Shown here piece by piece: positions 7,874 to 16,098 of a stretch of DNA of 64,000 nucleotides. Position 1 is the first letter of the stretch, and the number at the start of each line of letters is the position of its first letter. The position numbers and the translations under genes are program-made. The DNA is from Verrucomicrobiaceae bacterium (GTDB taxonomy: Bacteria; Verrucomicrobiota; Verrucomicrobiia; Verrucomicrobiales; Verrucomicrobiaceae), in assembly GCA_027490195.1 (NCBI GenBank), contig JAIXYN010000046.1, positions 79,526 through 143,525 on the forward strand. The letters run 5' to 3'. The notes under the pieces are model-generated. The model was not told the origin of the DNA. It searched no databases and worked only from the letters and a program-made list of their open reading frames with translations.

Positions 7874-10800
7874 ACACTACATCACAGCGCTGGTGCTGCT
7901 AGGCGGTGGCAGCCGTGCTTCCGAGCTGCACTGGCAAAACGGCGAGTGGGTCGGCGGTCACTTCGTGGGAGCCGAAGACGGTCATGTGATCTGGCGTACT
8001 CCCATGTTCAGCGAGGATTTCCGGGTGAGCATGAACGTGCTCAAGCGTGTGAACCGGTTCAAGACGGATGCCAAAACAGAAGAGGCGTTCAGTTTTCGAC
8101 TCGCCGACGGCAGCCGCCTGTATGGCTCGGTCACCGGGCTGGATGCGAAGACATGGAGTGTGAAATCCGCACGCTTTGGCAGCATCCAGGTGCTGCGTGA
8201 CTCGGTGGTGAGTGTGCAGCGACTGAAAGCCGAAGGCATGCCCCTTCCCGCACTGGCAGGCACCAGCGGCTGGATCGAATCCGGTTCTGAAGGCAGTGCG
8301 CAAACCAAGGAGAAGCTTTGGCGCATGGTGCCGGGCGCGGCTTTGAAGCAGGTGGGCTGGAATCACCGCGCCAGTCTTCCGCTCGAATCTCCTGAGCAGG
8401 TGGAAATGCAGTTCACGCTAAGCTCGACTGTCAGGCCGGAATTTAAAATTGAGCTGAAGGCTGCGGCTGAAGAGCGTGTGATCGTGGAGACCTGGGCGGA
8501 TGATGTCGTGCTGCAAGGCCGCGTATTTGAAAGTGTGCAAAAGCTCGGCGATGACGCACGGCGTGTCACGCTGACGCTGTTCTGGAATCGTAAAACCGGC
8601 CTGTGCTCAATATATGGAGCTGATGGCAAAATGCTGGCGCAAACAACCAAGCCGCCGGTGGATGCAGCCGAGCCTGCGGCTGAAGCTAAGACCGAAGAAA
8701 AAAAACCGGCCGCGCGAGCCGACGGGGGTGGTGGACTTTTTGGTGCGCTGATTGGTGCCGTGCAAGGCGCGGTCCAGGTCCGGGCGGAAGCTGTGGCGCA
8801 GGCTCAATCAACCGCTGCCAGCGGCGTTGCAGATGTGAGCCCCACCGGCCTGACGCTGTTAAACAAGGGGCCCGATCTGACTTTGGAGGCGCTTCGCATT
8901 CGTGAATGGGATGGCAAACTGCCCGAAGACATCACCGATGTGCGGCCACGCATTGAACTGACTGACGGGCGCTATCTCAAAGCGAAAGCCCTGCGCGCCG
9001 ACGCCACGTCTCTTACCGTGCGTGCTTTGGATGGGAAGGAGACCAGCCTGCCGTGGAACAAGGTGCTGGCTGCGGAGATGATGCCCGAGGTTTCACCGTT
9101 TTTCCAAGCCGCGCCGCCGCTCACGGAGATGTGGTTCACGGATGGTGAGTGGGTGAACGGTACGCTGGTGCAGGTGCGCAATGAAGTGGCCACGTTCAAA
9201 ACCACTTTTTCTGAGGCACCGGTGAACTTCAAGATCACCACGCTGCATCATCTGGAGTTCAAAGGATTCGAGACCGAGAAGAAGGTTGACCTAGCGATGC
9301 TCGACATGCTGACCATCAACAAAAACATACTGCACGGCACACTCGCTGCCGACGGCGAGGCGCAGCCGCTATGGAAACCGGTCGGTGCGATCAAGCCGGT
9401 GGCCATGGCAAGTGCTGGCGAGATGGAAATCACCCGCGCGGTGACAGACCAGCCGGCGGGCATGCGCAGCGAGGCGTTGTTTTATCTTCAGGAGGGTGAT
9501 GTGCTCCCCGGCAAGCTGCGGGCCATTGACGCGAAACAGGTGGATCTGGAATCCGACGTGGCTGCGGTCAAGCAACTGCCCGCCGACAAAATCCAGGCAG
9601 TTCAGTTTGGTGGTGCCGCTTTGAATCTCGACGGATTCGAAGATCCAGGCTGGCAGCGGGTGCGTGGCAGCACCGAGCTGGTGAAACGGAACGACAAGGC
9701 GGAGCTCACCCTCAACGCCGGCGGCTCATGGGGACATCCTGCCTTTATGCAGGTGAATGAAATCAACTTCACGCTGATCAACAACGGCTTCTCCGCCTTG
9801 AGGATGCGTTTGTTCTGCGAAGGCATCAATCCCGCCGCGCCGAGCACGAACCTCCTGTTTGGCCACATGGGTAGCGAGGTGTGCTTCGGCATGGAAGCCA
9901 GCGATGAGCAGATGGACCGGCAGTTTCGCCTGCGTTCGATCGATTCCATGCCTGTCCGCATCGCCATCGCGGAGAACACCCTCGAAGTATTCTTCAATGG
10001 CGTCTCCGCGCGTAAAATCATCTTCACTCCGAAAATGCGCTCAGGCAGCGGCATCATCATCGAGCCCTTTAGCCTGTGGGGAAATGGCGAGCGCGTGGTC
10101 AAGATCAATGCCTTCAGTGCACGCATCGCTCCCGGACGTGTGGCGGTGCCGCTCGTGGATGCACGGGCCAAGGAGAATGCACTCACGGTTCCGCGTTTCC
10201 GCAAAGAAGATCCGCCACGGCATGCGCTGCTCGCTGCCAACGGTGATCTGCTGCGCGGCGTGATTGAGGCGGCCACGGCAAATCACTTTGCCATCCGTTC
10301 AGGTATGGAAACAATCCAAGTGCCACGTGACCGCGTGAAGGCGGCCGTGTGGTTGATCAAACCGGCAGACGCCGTCAGCGCCGCCTTCGAGGCCCAGGAC
10401 AAAGCCGGTGTGCCGCCAGTCATCACACACTGGTTGCAGTTGAACAACGGCGGACGCCTTGGCTTGAAGGTGGATCGTTTCGCCGAAGATGCGGTGTTCG
10501 GCACCAGCCCGCTCCTCGGCAACTGCCGCGTGCCGCTGCCGCAGATTTATATGATTCGGACTACCTCGCCGCCGGAGAGCGCCACCATGCTGGCCCTGCG
10601 TGAATGGAAACTGAAGTTCGCCCCCGAACCCGTGCTCCCCGAATCCGGCGGTCAAAGCTCGCCGCTGCTCAATCAAGACGCGAAGCCTTTCAAACTGCCA
10701 CTGCTCGCTGGTGGCGACTTTGATCTGACCCAAGAGAAAGGCAAAGTCATCGTCCTCGACTTCTGGGCCACCTGGTGCGGGCCCTGCATCAAATCACTGC

Positions 10801-11090
10801 CGCAGATGATCGATGAAATGGCGACCTTTGATCCGAAGAAAGTACGCTTCATCGGCATCAATCAGGCCGAGGACAAGGACACCGTAAAAACCTTCCTCGA
10901 AGCCCGTGGCTGGAAATTCGAAGTCGCCCTGGACGCCAATCAGCGCGTTGGCCAGAACTTCGGTGTCGAAGGCATTCCCCATACCGTCGTCATCGGCAAG
11001 GATGGAAAGGTCGCGTATGTGAAGTCTGGGTATGAGCCCAATGGAGCAAAGGAAGTCGCGGAGATGGTGCAGAAGCTGATGAAGAAGTGA
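7863..11090 (+). CDS. Large secreted protein with C-terminal TlpA-like thioredoxin domain
   Basis: This 1075-residue protein has a signal peptide of about 20 residues (cleavage near SRAS). Its body contains recurring beta modules that open W-x-x-G-E-W-V-x-G, for example near the N-terminus (HWQNGEWVGG) and around residue 420 (WFTDGEWVNG); these resemble small Sm-like or lamin-type barrels. The last ~135 residues are a thioredoxin/redoxin domain with the CXXC site WCGPC (Cys972 and Cys975) and the cis-Pro region GIPHTVVIG. It probably reduces or shuffles disulfides in the periplasm. Its start overlaps the preceding gene by 11 nt. Fusion of a TlpA domain to such a long beta-repeat body is unusual. 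The substrate may be the operon's other exported proteins. Confidence 0.75.
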   Translation: MNAKHYITALVLLGGGSRASELHWQNGEWVGGHFVGAEDGHVIWRTPMFSEDFRVSMNVLKRVNRFKTDAKTEEAFSFRLADGSRLYGSVTGLDAKTWSVKSARFGSIQVLRDSVVSVQRLKAEGMPLPALAGTSGWIESGSEGSAQTKEKLWRMVPGAALKQVGWNHRASLPLESPEQVEMQFTLSSTVRPEFKIELKAAAEERVIVETWADDVVLQGRVFESVQKLGDDARRVTLTLFWNRKTGLCSIYGADGKMLAQTTKPPVDAAEPAAEAKTEEKKPAARADGGGGLFGALIGAVQGAVQVRAEAVAQAQSTAASGVADVSPTGLTLLNKGPDLTLEALRIREWDGKLPEDITDVRPRIELTDGRYLKAKALRADATSLTVRALDGKETSLPWNKVLAAEMMPEVSPFFQAAPPLTEMWFTDGEWVNGTLVQVRNEVATFKTTFSEAPVNFKITTLHHLEFKGFETEKKVDLAMLDMLTINKNILHGTLAADGEAQPLWKPVGAIKPVAMASAGEMEITRAVTDQPAGMRSEALFYLQEGDVLPGKLRAIDAKQVDLESDVAAVKQLPADKIQAVQFGGAALNLDGFEDPGWQRVRGSTELVKRNDKAELTLNAGGSWGHPAFMQVNEINFTLINNGFSALRMRLFCEGINPAAPSTNLLFGHMGSEVCFGMEASDEQMDRQFRLRSIDSMPVRIAIAENTLEVFFNGVSARKIIFTPKMRSGSGIIIEPFSLWGNGERVVKINAFSARIAPGRVAVPLVDARAKENALTVPRFRKEDPPRHALLAANGDLLRGVIEAATANHFAIRSGMETIQVPRDRVKAAVWLIKPADAVSAAFEAQDKAGVPPVITHWLQLNNGGRLGLKVDRFAEDAVFGTSPLLGNCRVPLPQIYMIRTTSPPESATMLALREWKLKFAPEPVLPESGGQSSPLLNQDAKPFKLPLLAGGDFDLTQEKGKVIVLDFWATWCGPCIKSLPQMIDEMATFDPKKVRFIGINQAEDKDTVKTFLEARGWKFEVALDANQRVGQNFGVEGIPHTVVIGKDGKVAYVKSGYEPNGAKEVAEMVQKLMKK

Positions 11091-11202
11091 TCTTGCTTAC
11101 GCGCCGTTCAAACCGACAAGAGCTCATTCAGCTTCCTTTGTTATTGCACGTCGGCTCTGTGCTGGTTGGTCTGTGAATTGCCGCAAAATGTGACCGGTAA
11201 CA

Positions 11203-11249
11203 CTTCAAAAAAAGAAACAGGCGCGACCCCCATGAAAAGATCGCGCCTG
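11203..11249 (-). terminator. Rho-independent terminator of the autotransporter gene
   Basis: On the minus strand a 9-bp perfect stem (CAGGCGCGA pairing with TCGCGCCTG, arms at 11241-11249 and 11218-11226) is followed by a T-rich run, TTTCTTTTTTT. It lies about 90 nt after the autotransporter stop codon. The rest of the convergent intergenic stretch (11091-11338) shows no other feature. Confidence 0.8.
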
Positions 11250-11338
11250 CGTTGGTCAAAGCTGTCTGAGTCACTTCCCGCCGCCGGGTGAATGATCATC
11301 AAATCATCCAGGCTGACAGCGGGAAGGTTCCAAACCGC

Positions 11339-14300
11339 TTAGAAGTTGACGCGGATGCCCGCTTTGGCGTACTGCGTGCTCTGGTTGCCGAAGTGTCCTT
11401 CGTAGCCCACGTAGCTCGTCACTGCTTTGAACAGTTCGTAGCCGGCGTTGAACTGGATCACCGCCTGCGTGTTGCCCATTTGGGCAAAGTTCACGCCGTA
11501 GCTCGCTGATGGCACTGATGCCACGTTCACCGCCATCTGGTTCTTCGTGTTTTGGAAGTATTGCTGCACCGAGGCTGCAAGTTCCAGGTTCAGCCCATGG
11601 CCCGCAATATCCGTGCTCCACAGCGCGGACACGCCCGCCTCTCCCATGAACCGGTTGTTGTGGTAACCGCCGACATTGAGCGCATCAATCGCTCCTGTTT
11701 CACTGAAGCCCCCGACCTGGGAGTTTGAGTAGCTCAACGACAGCCGCGGGGCGATGGACACTCCGCCCACGCGCCAGCCTTTGTACTGCACCCCGAGGAA
11801 GCCCACGTAGCTGCTCACATCTGTGGAGCCAGTGACTGTGCCGTTCACCGTCTGACGGCGCAGGTCCATGTTCTGCTGATTGAGTGCAAAGCTGCCGAAG
11901 AACGTGAAGCTCTTCGCCAGTGTGTAGCGACCAAAGACCATGGCGCCCCAACCATCGGAGTTGGCGCTGCCCAGTGCGGCGCTGATGCTGCCCTGGCTCA
12001 TGCTGCCGGCGATGCCGAACACATAGTCTTCCGATGCCAACAGGTTGACCCCGGCATAGTAGTCGTTGCGTGTGGCTCTGGCCGAGTCCGCCGTATTGAG
12101 GTTGGCATAGGTGTAGCCAATGAATACCGACATCGTCTCCGGCACCTGGCTCAGACTGTCTTCGTCAATCTGGCTGGAGATGTAGTTCATCGGTGACACA
12201 CGGTCCTGGATGCTGCGTGCCAGCACCTGGTTGCCCATGAAGGCGTAGTCTGCCAGCGAACCGTAGTAGTCTGGCGTGTACTTGGCGAGGTCCGCTGCGG
12301 AGCCGCCGGTGGCATCGGTGATCTGCAAGGCCAGCTTTCCGGCCGTGGTGGAGGAGTCGATCTGGTTCTGGCCCACGAAGGCCGCGTTGAAGATCGACGC
12401 AGCAGCAGCGCGCTGGTTGGCATTGCTTCCCAGATCAGCAAAGGTGCTGGTAGGGCCGTTGAGACCGGTGGCGGTGAGGGCACCGGTATTCACGTCAAAG
12501 ACAACAGCGGCGTTGGTCACGGCAGGATTGACGCCGAGGATGCCATCGGCATCAAAAGTCACAGACGAGAAGGTGCCGATGAGGTGATTGATCGGTACTG
12601 CGCCGCCAGGACCGGAGATGATCTGGAACTGGTTGCCTTGAACCGCCGTGAACCCGGCAAATGTGGCCACGTTCAGTGCGTTGCTGATCGCGAGGGTTGC
12701 TCCCGGGGCCAGCTGAATTTGGTCAAAGTCAGTGCCACCCACTCCGCCGAGTCCGGCAAGTTCAGCTTTGAACGCGCCGCCGAAGACGGGATTGGCGCCA
12801 GCACCCGTAAGATCCGTCACACCAGGAGAGAAGCCTGGAGCGATGGTGCCTAGAATGATGACATTGCCTGTGCCGACGAACTTGATGTTACCGGCAATCG
12901 TGGAACCCACCGGCACAATGAAATCATTGCTGCCGATGTTGATGATGCCACCCGTAGCATCCTTGCTGGTCAGGGTGGTGAAGATGATCGTGCCGCCGCC
13001 GCTGAGATCCAGCGTGCTGCCGTTGGCAATGGTGATCGTGGTGCTATTCAGCGTGGCTCCGCTACCGACAGTGAGACCGCTGTCGATATTGGTGCTCTGT
13101 GTGGTGGTGGTGCCACCGCCCAGAGTCAAACCACCGCCGCCGCCACCACCGCCACTGCCGCCGCCCGTGGTGAGAGAGGAGCCTGGTGCGTCCAGAGTGC
13201 CAGTGAAGTTGCCGCCATTGGCAAAGTTAAGAGCGTTGCCATTGGTGCGGATGGTGCCGTTGCCCAACAGAGTCTGGAAGGTTGCGGCCCCGCCGTTGAG
13301 GTTGAGAGTCCCATTGACGGTGACTGCCGCCGTGTGGGAGAGCAAATCGGCACCGCCGAGGTTCAAAGTGCCGCCGCCATTCACCGTGATCAAGCTCGCT
13401 TCCGCAGATTGGTTCAGTGTCACATTCCCGTTAACAACGATGGTGCCGGTGCCAAGTTTGGCATCGAGAACGCTGCCGTTGTTGAGGTTGTAGGTCGTTG
13501 CGGTCAGCGTTGCCGAGCCTTTGATGTTGCCGGTGTTGTTCAGCGTGGTGATCGTGTCGTTGGTGGATCCCAGATTCAGTGTACCCGCGTTGGTCACGGT
13601 GGAAACACCGGCCAGACCGCCATTGATGCTGTTGAGCGTCGCGTTCGATGAGACATTGACACTGTTGCTGGCGAGGCTGCCGTTCAGCAATACCGTGCCG
13701 GCATTGATGTTGGTGGTGCCGGTGTAGGTGCTGGCGCCATCAAGAACCACGGTGCCATCATGATTGGCGTCGTTGATGTTAAGAGAACCGCCACCAGTTG
13801 TGTCCATGATGCGTCCGCTCATGTAAACCGTCGAGCCCTGTGGCGTGCCATCAGTGTTTGTACCGGATGCAGCGCTGGATGTCGTTGAAAGAACCGTCCG
13901 GCTGCCCCCGCGAAGATCAATCGCGTTTTGGAAGTACACATTATCTGTGGCTTGGTCGGCTCCAAAAATAAGCGCGTCGCCATTTTTCACAAAGCCGCCA
14001 ATGTTCCAGCTCATGGTCTGTCCGTTGCTAAGATTCACGTTCAGGTCGCCCGCCACTGCGGCAAAACCACCGCTTCCAGTCCACTGCACACGGTTGCTCA
14101 ATGTGCCGACATAACGGTTGAAGAGGCCGTTGGACATCAGCACTGCGTTGGAAGTAGTTGTACCTTTGAAGTTGATGTTGCTGTCCCAGTAGATGCCTGC
14201 TGCATCCTGCGCCTGTAGTGTGCCGCCTTCCAGAATTGTTTGGCCGGAATACACGTTATTGCCGTTGAACACGACAAGCCCGCTCTGAATGTGCACGTCC

Positions 14301-16024
14301 GCTCCGGAACCGGAGGGGATGTAGTTGAATCCACCCGATGGAATGATCGAAGCAGCGCTGTCATCAGCAATGCCGGTGTTGTAAGCGTTGCCGTTGAAGG
14401 TGATCGTGTGTCCTGCTCCTGGATCCAGCAGCAGCGTCGCTCCGGTCATCAGGAAGATGTCCGTGCCTACGCCGATGCCGCTCGCGCCAGCCACCGTGTT
14501 GGTGCCGGGATTGGCGGTCTGTCCCTGTCCTCCACGTACTCCGTTGCCATCAAACAATGCGTCACCGGTGATGTGAAGCGTGGCTCCGGAGCGCACAAAG
14601 ATGGCACCACCGTAGCCGTTGCCACCTGCACCACCACCTGCCAATGTGCTGTAGCCGACACCTGTCGCGCCTACACCACCACCAAACCCTCCATTGCCAC
14701 CAGCTCCACCGCTGCCATCGAGTCCGTTTGGACGGCTGCCTGTTAGGGCATCCCAGCCGGTAAATCCGCTTACTGGATCCGTTGTGGTGGTCACAGCCGG
14801 GTGCCAGGTTCCGTTCACCGTTCGAGTGGTGTAAAATGAAGGAGTCGCATCATAGTTAGGTGCAAGCACATCCGTTCTCTGCACCGGGTTGCCAGCATCA
14901 TTCTGCCCCGGAAAACGTTCCACCTGGTCATAGTAACCCGGTGTGTACGTCACGGAGGCTGCAACTGCTGTTACAGGTGCCAAGGCAGTGACGAGGCTCC
15001 AGCTCGCGCCAGCTCCACCGATGCCACCATCCCCGCCTCTGCCACCACCGGCACCAAAGCCGCCCATGCCGCCGGACCCCCCGGAACCGGCGTCACCACC
15101 TGCAGCTCCACCAATGCCAGCCAGAATGGAGGGTGAGGCGGGCTGGCCGCCATCTCCACCATCGCCGCCAACACCGCCGGCCGCTCCACCATAGCCAAAT
15201 CCGCTGTTTCCACCTTGACCGCCTGAGCCGCCACCGCCGCCCACGCCCACCTGGCCCAGGGCCAGTGCCGTATCAGACGAGATAACATCGGCCAACGCAG
15301 CGGCAAAGTTAACGCCTTTCAGCACCACATCTCCTACCTTGCCAGCAGCCACGTTCGCAGTCAATGGGTTGGATCCATCTGCGTTAAGCTCTGCAATCGC
15401 TGTTGCTAATTCCACGCCGGACGTTATGGCCGTTGCATACAAGATTGGAAAACTGCTCCCGCCATTCGTGCCATCGCCGCCTGCCGCTCCTGCTCCGCCG
15501 AAGCCGGTTGAGCTGTTCGTTCCATTTCCCCCCTTTGTTCCGCTTGCGCCGTTGATGTCAGCCAGCATGTTGTACGGTGGGGTATATGCACCTCTGCCGG
15601 ACGCTGCTGTGCTGCCGGTGTTAAACAGGTTGTTGAGTGAGCCGCCTGTCAGACCGACACCACCATTGCCTCCCTGCACATTGTTAGAAATGAAATTCAC
15701 ATTGTTCAGCGTCACGGTCGTACCGCTGTTGATGAAAAGAGCCCCGCCCAGTGCTGCGCCACCTCCGCTACCGTCTCCGCCATGCACAGAGAAATTTTGC
15801 AGCGTTAGGTTGCTCAGCGTCAGGCTGCCGGATTGCAGGAAAAAGCCGTTGCTACTGCTGCCGTTGATGATGGTGCCTCCTCCATCGTAGGAGAAGCTGC
15901 CATTGAGGACGGAGTTCGTCGTTGGAGCCGCCGCATAGGCAGGCCTTAGAACAAGAGACAGCGACATGATCGCTGCGAGCGCCGCGTGCGGCACTTTTCG
16001 GAGTAGGGTATGTTGTGTTTTCAT
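11339..16024 (-). CDS. Autotransporter (type Va) outer-membrane protein with Gly-rich passenger
   Basis: This 1561-residue protein has a signal peptide (MKTQHTLLRKVPHAALAAIM..., cleavage near AYA). Its passenger has a long Gly-rich region (roughly residues 80-500, many GGxGGxGG runs). Beta-helix repeats of the PATR type follow, such as STYTGTTNINAGTVLLNG. The final ~270 residues form an autotransporter beta-barrel with alternating aromatic strands and a terminal Phe (RVNF). The ATG at 16024 is preferred over one 11 codons upstream because it begins the signal peptide. It lies 74 nt downstream of a Ser/Thr kinase gene and may be controlled by that sigma/kinase pair. No Shine-Dalgarno is visible; a 6-bp hairpin lies just before the start. 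It is probably a surface adhesin or scaffold. Confidence 0.85.
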   Translation of the reverse strand: MKTQHTLLRKVPHAALAAIMSLSLVLRPAYAAAPTTNSVLNGSFSYDGGGTIINGSSSNGFFLQSGSLTLSNLTLQNFSVHGGDGSGGGAALGGALFINSGTTVTLNNVNFISNNVQGGNGGVGLTGGSLNNLFNTGSTAASGRGAYTPPYNMLADINGASGTKGGNGTNSSTGFGGAGAAGGDGTNGGSSFPILYATAITSGVELATAIAELNADGSNPLTANVAAGKVGDVVLKGVNFAAALADVISSDTALALGQVGVGGGGGSGGQGGNSGFGYGGAAGGVGGDGGDGGQPASPSILAGIGGAAGGDAGSGGSGGMGGFGAGGGRGGDGGIGGAGASWSLVTALAPVTAVAASVTYTPGYYDQVERFPGQNDAGNPVQRTDVLAPNYDATPSFYTTRTVNGTWHPAVTTTTDPVSGFTGWDALTGSRPNGLDGSGGAGGNGGFGGGVGATGVGYSTLAGGGAGGNGYGGAIFVRSGATLHITGDALFDGNGVRGGQGQTANPGTNTVAGASGIGVGTDIFLMTGATLLLDPGAGHTITFNGNAYNTGIADDSAASIIPSGGFNYIPSGSGADVHIQSGLVVFNGNNVYSGQTILEGGTLQAQDAAGIYWDSNINFKGTTTSNAVLMSNGLFNRYVGTLSNRVQWTGSGGFAAVAGDLNVNLSNGQTMSWNIGGFVKNGDALIFGADQATDNVYFQNAIDLRGGSRTVLSTTSSAASGTNTDGTPQGSTVYMSGRIMDTTGGGSLNINDANHDGTVVLDGASTYTGTTNINAGTVLLNGSLASNSVNVSSNATLNSINGGLAGVSTVTNAGTLNLGSTNDTITTLNNTGNIKGSATLTATTYNLNNGSVLDAKLGTGTIVVNGNVTLNQSAEASLITVNGGGTLNLGGADLLSHTAAVTVNGTLNLNGGAATFQTLLGNGTIRTNGNALNFANGGNFTGTLDAPGSSLTTGGGSGGGGGGGGLTLGGGTTTTQSTNIDSGLTVGSGATLNSTTITIANGSTLDLSGGGTIIFTTLTSKDATGGIINIGSNDFIVPVGSTIAGNIKFVGTGNVIILGTIAPGFSPGVTDLTGAGANPVFGGAFKAELAGLGGVGGTDFDQIQLAPGATLAISNALNVATFAGFTAVQGNQFQIISGPGGAVPINHLIGTFSSVTFDADGILGVNPAVTNAAVVFDVNTGALTATGLNGPTSTFADLGSNANQRAAAASIFNAAFVGQNQIDSSTTAGKLALQITDATGGSAADLAKYTPDYYGSLADYAFMGNQVLARSIQDRVSPMNYISSQIDEDSLSQVPETMSVFIGYTYANLNTADSARATRNDYYAGVNLLASEDYVFGIAGSMSQGSISAALGSANSDGWGAMVFGRYTLAKSFTFFGSFALNQQNMDLRRQTVNGTVTGSTDVSSYVGFLGVQYKGWRVGGVSIAPRLSLSYSNSQVGGFSETGAIDALNVGGYHNNRFMGEAGVSALWSTDIAGHGLNLELAASVQQYFQNTKNQMAVNVASVPSASYGVNFAQMGNTQAVIQFNAGYELFKAVTSYVGYEGHFGNQSTQYAKAGIRVNF

Positions 16025-16029
16025 GGGTA

Positions 16030-16045
16030 TGCACGGTTTCGTGCA
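16030..16045 (-). promoter_or_regulatory. Hairpin immediately upstream of autotransporter start
   Basis: On the minus strand TGCACG-AAAC-CGTGCA forms a perfect 6-bp stem whose 3' side ends 5 nt before the ATG, in the place where a ribosome-binding site would be. It could restrict ribosome access. This reading is inferred from position alone. Confidence 0.45.
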
Positions 16046-16098
16046 AGCGCCATCCACAACTTACTGACTCGCGTGTTACCCCATTATTGAATATAAAT

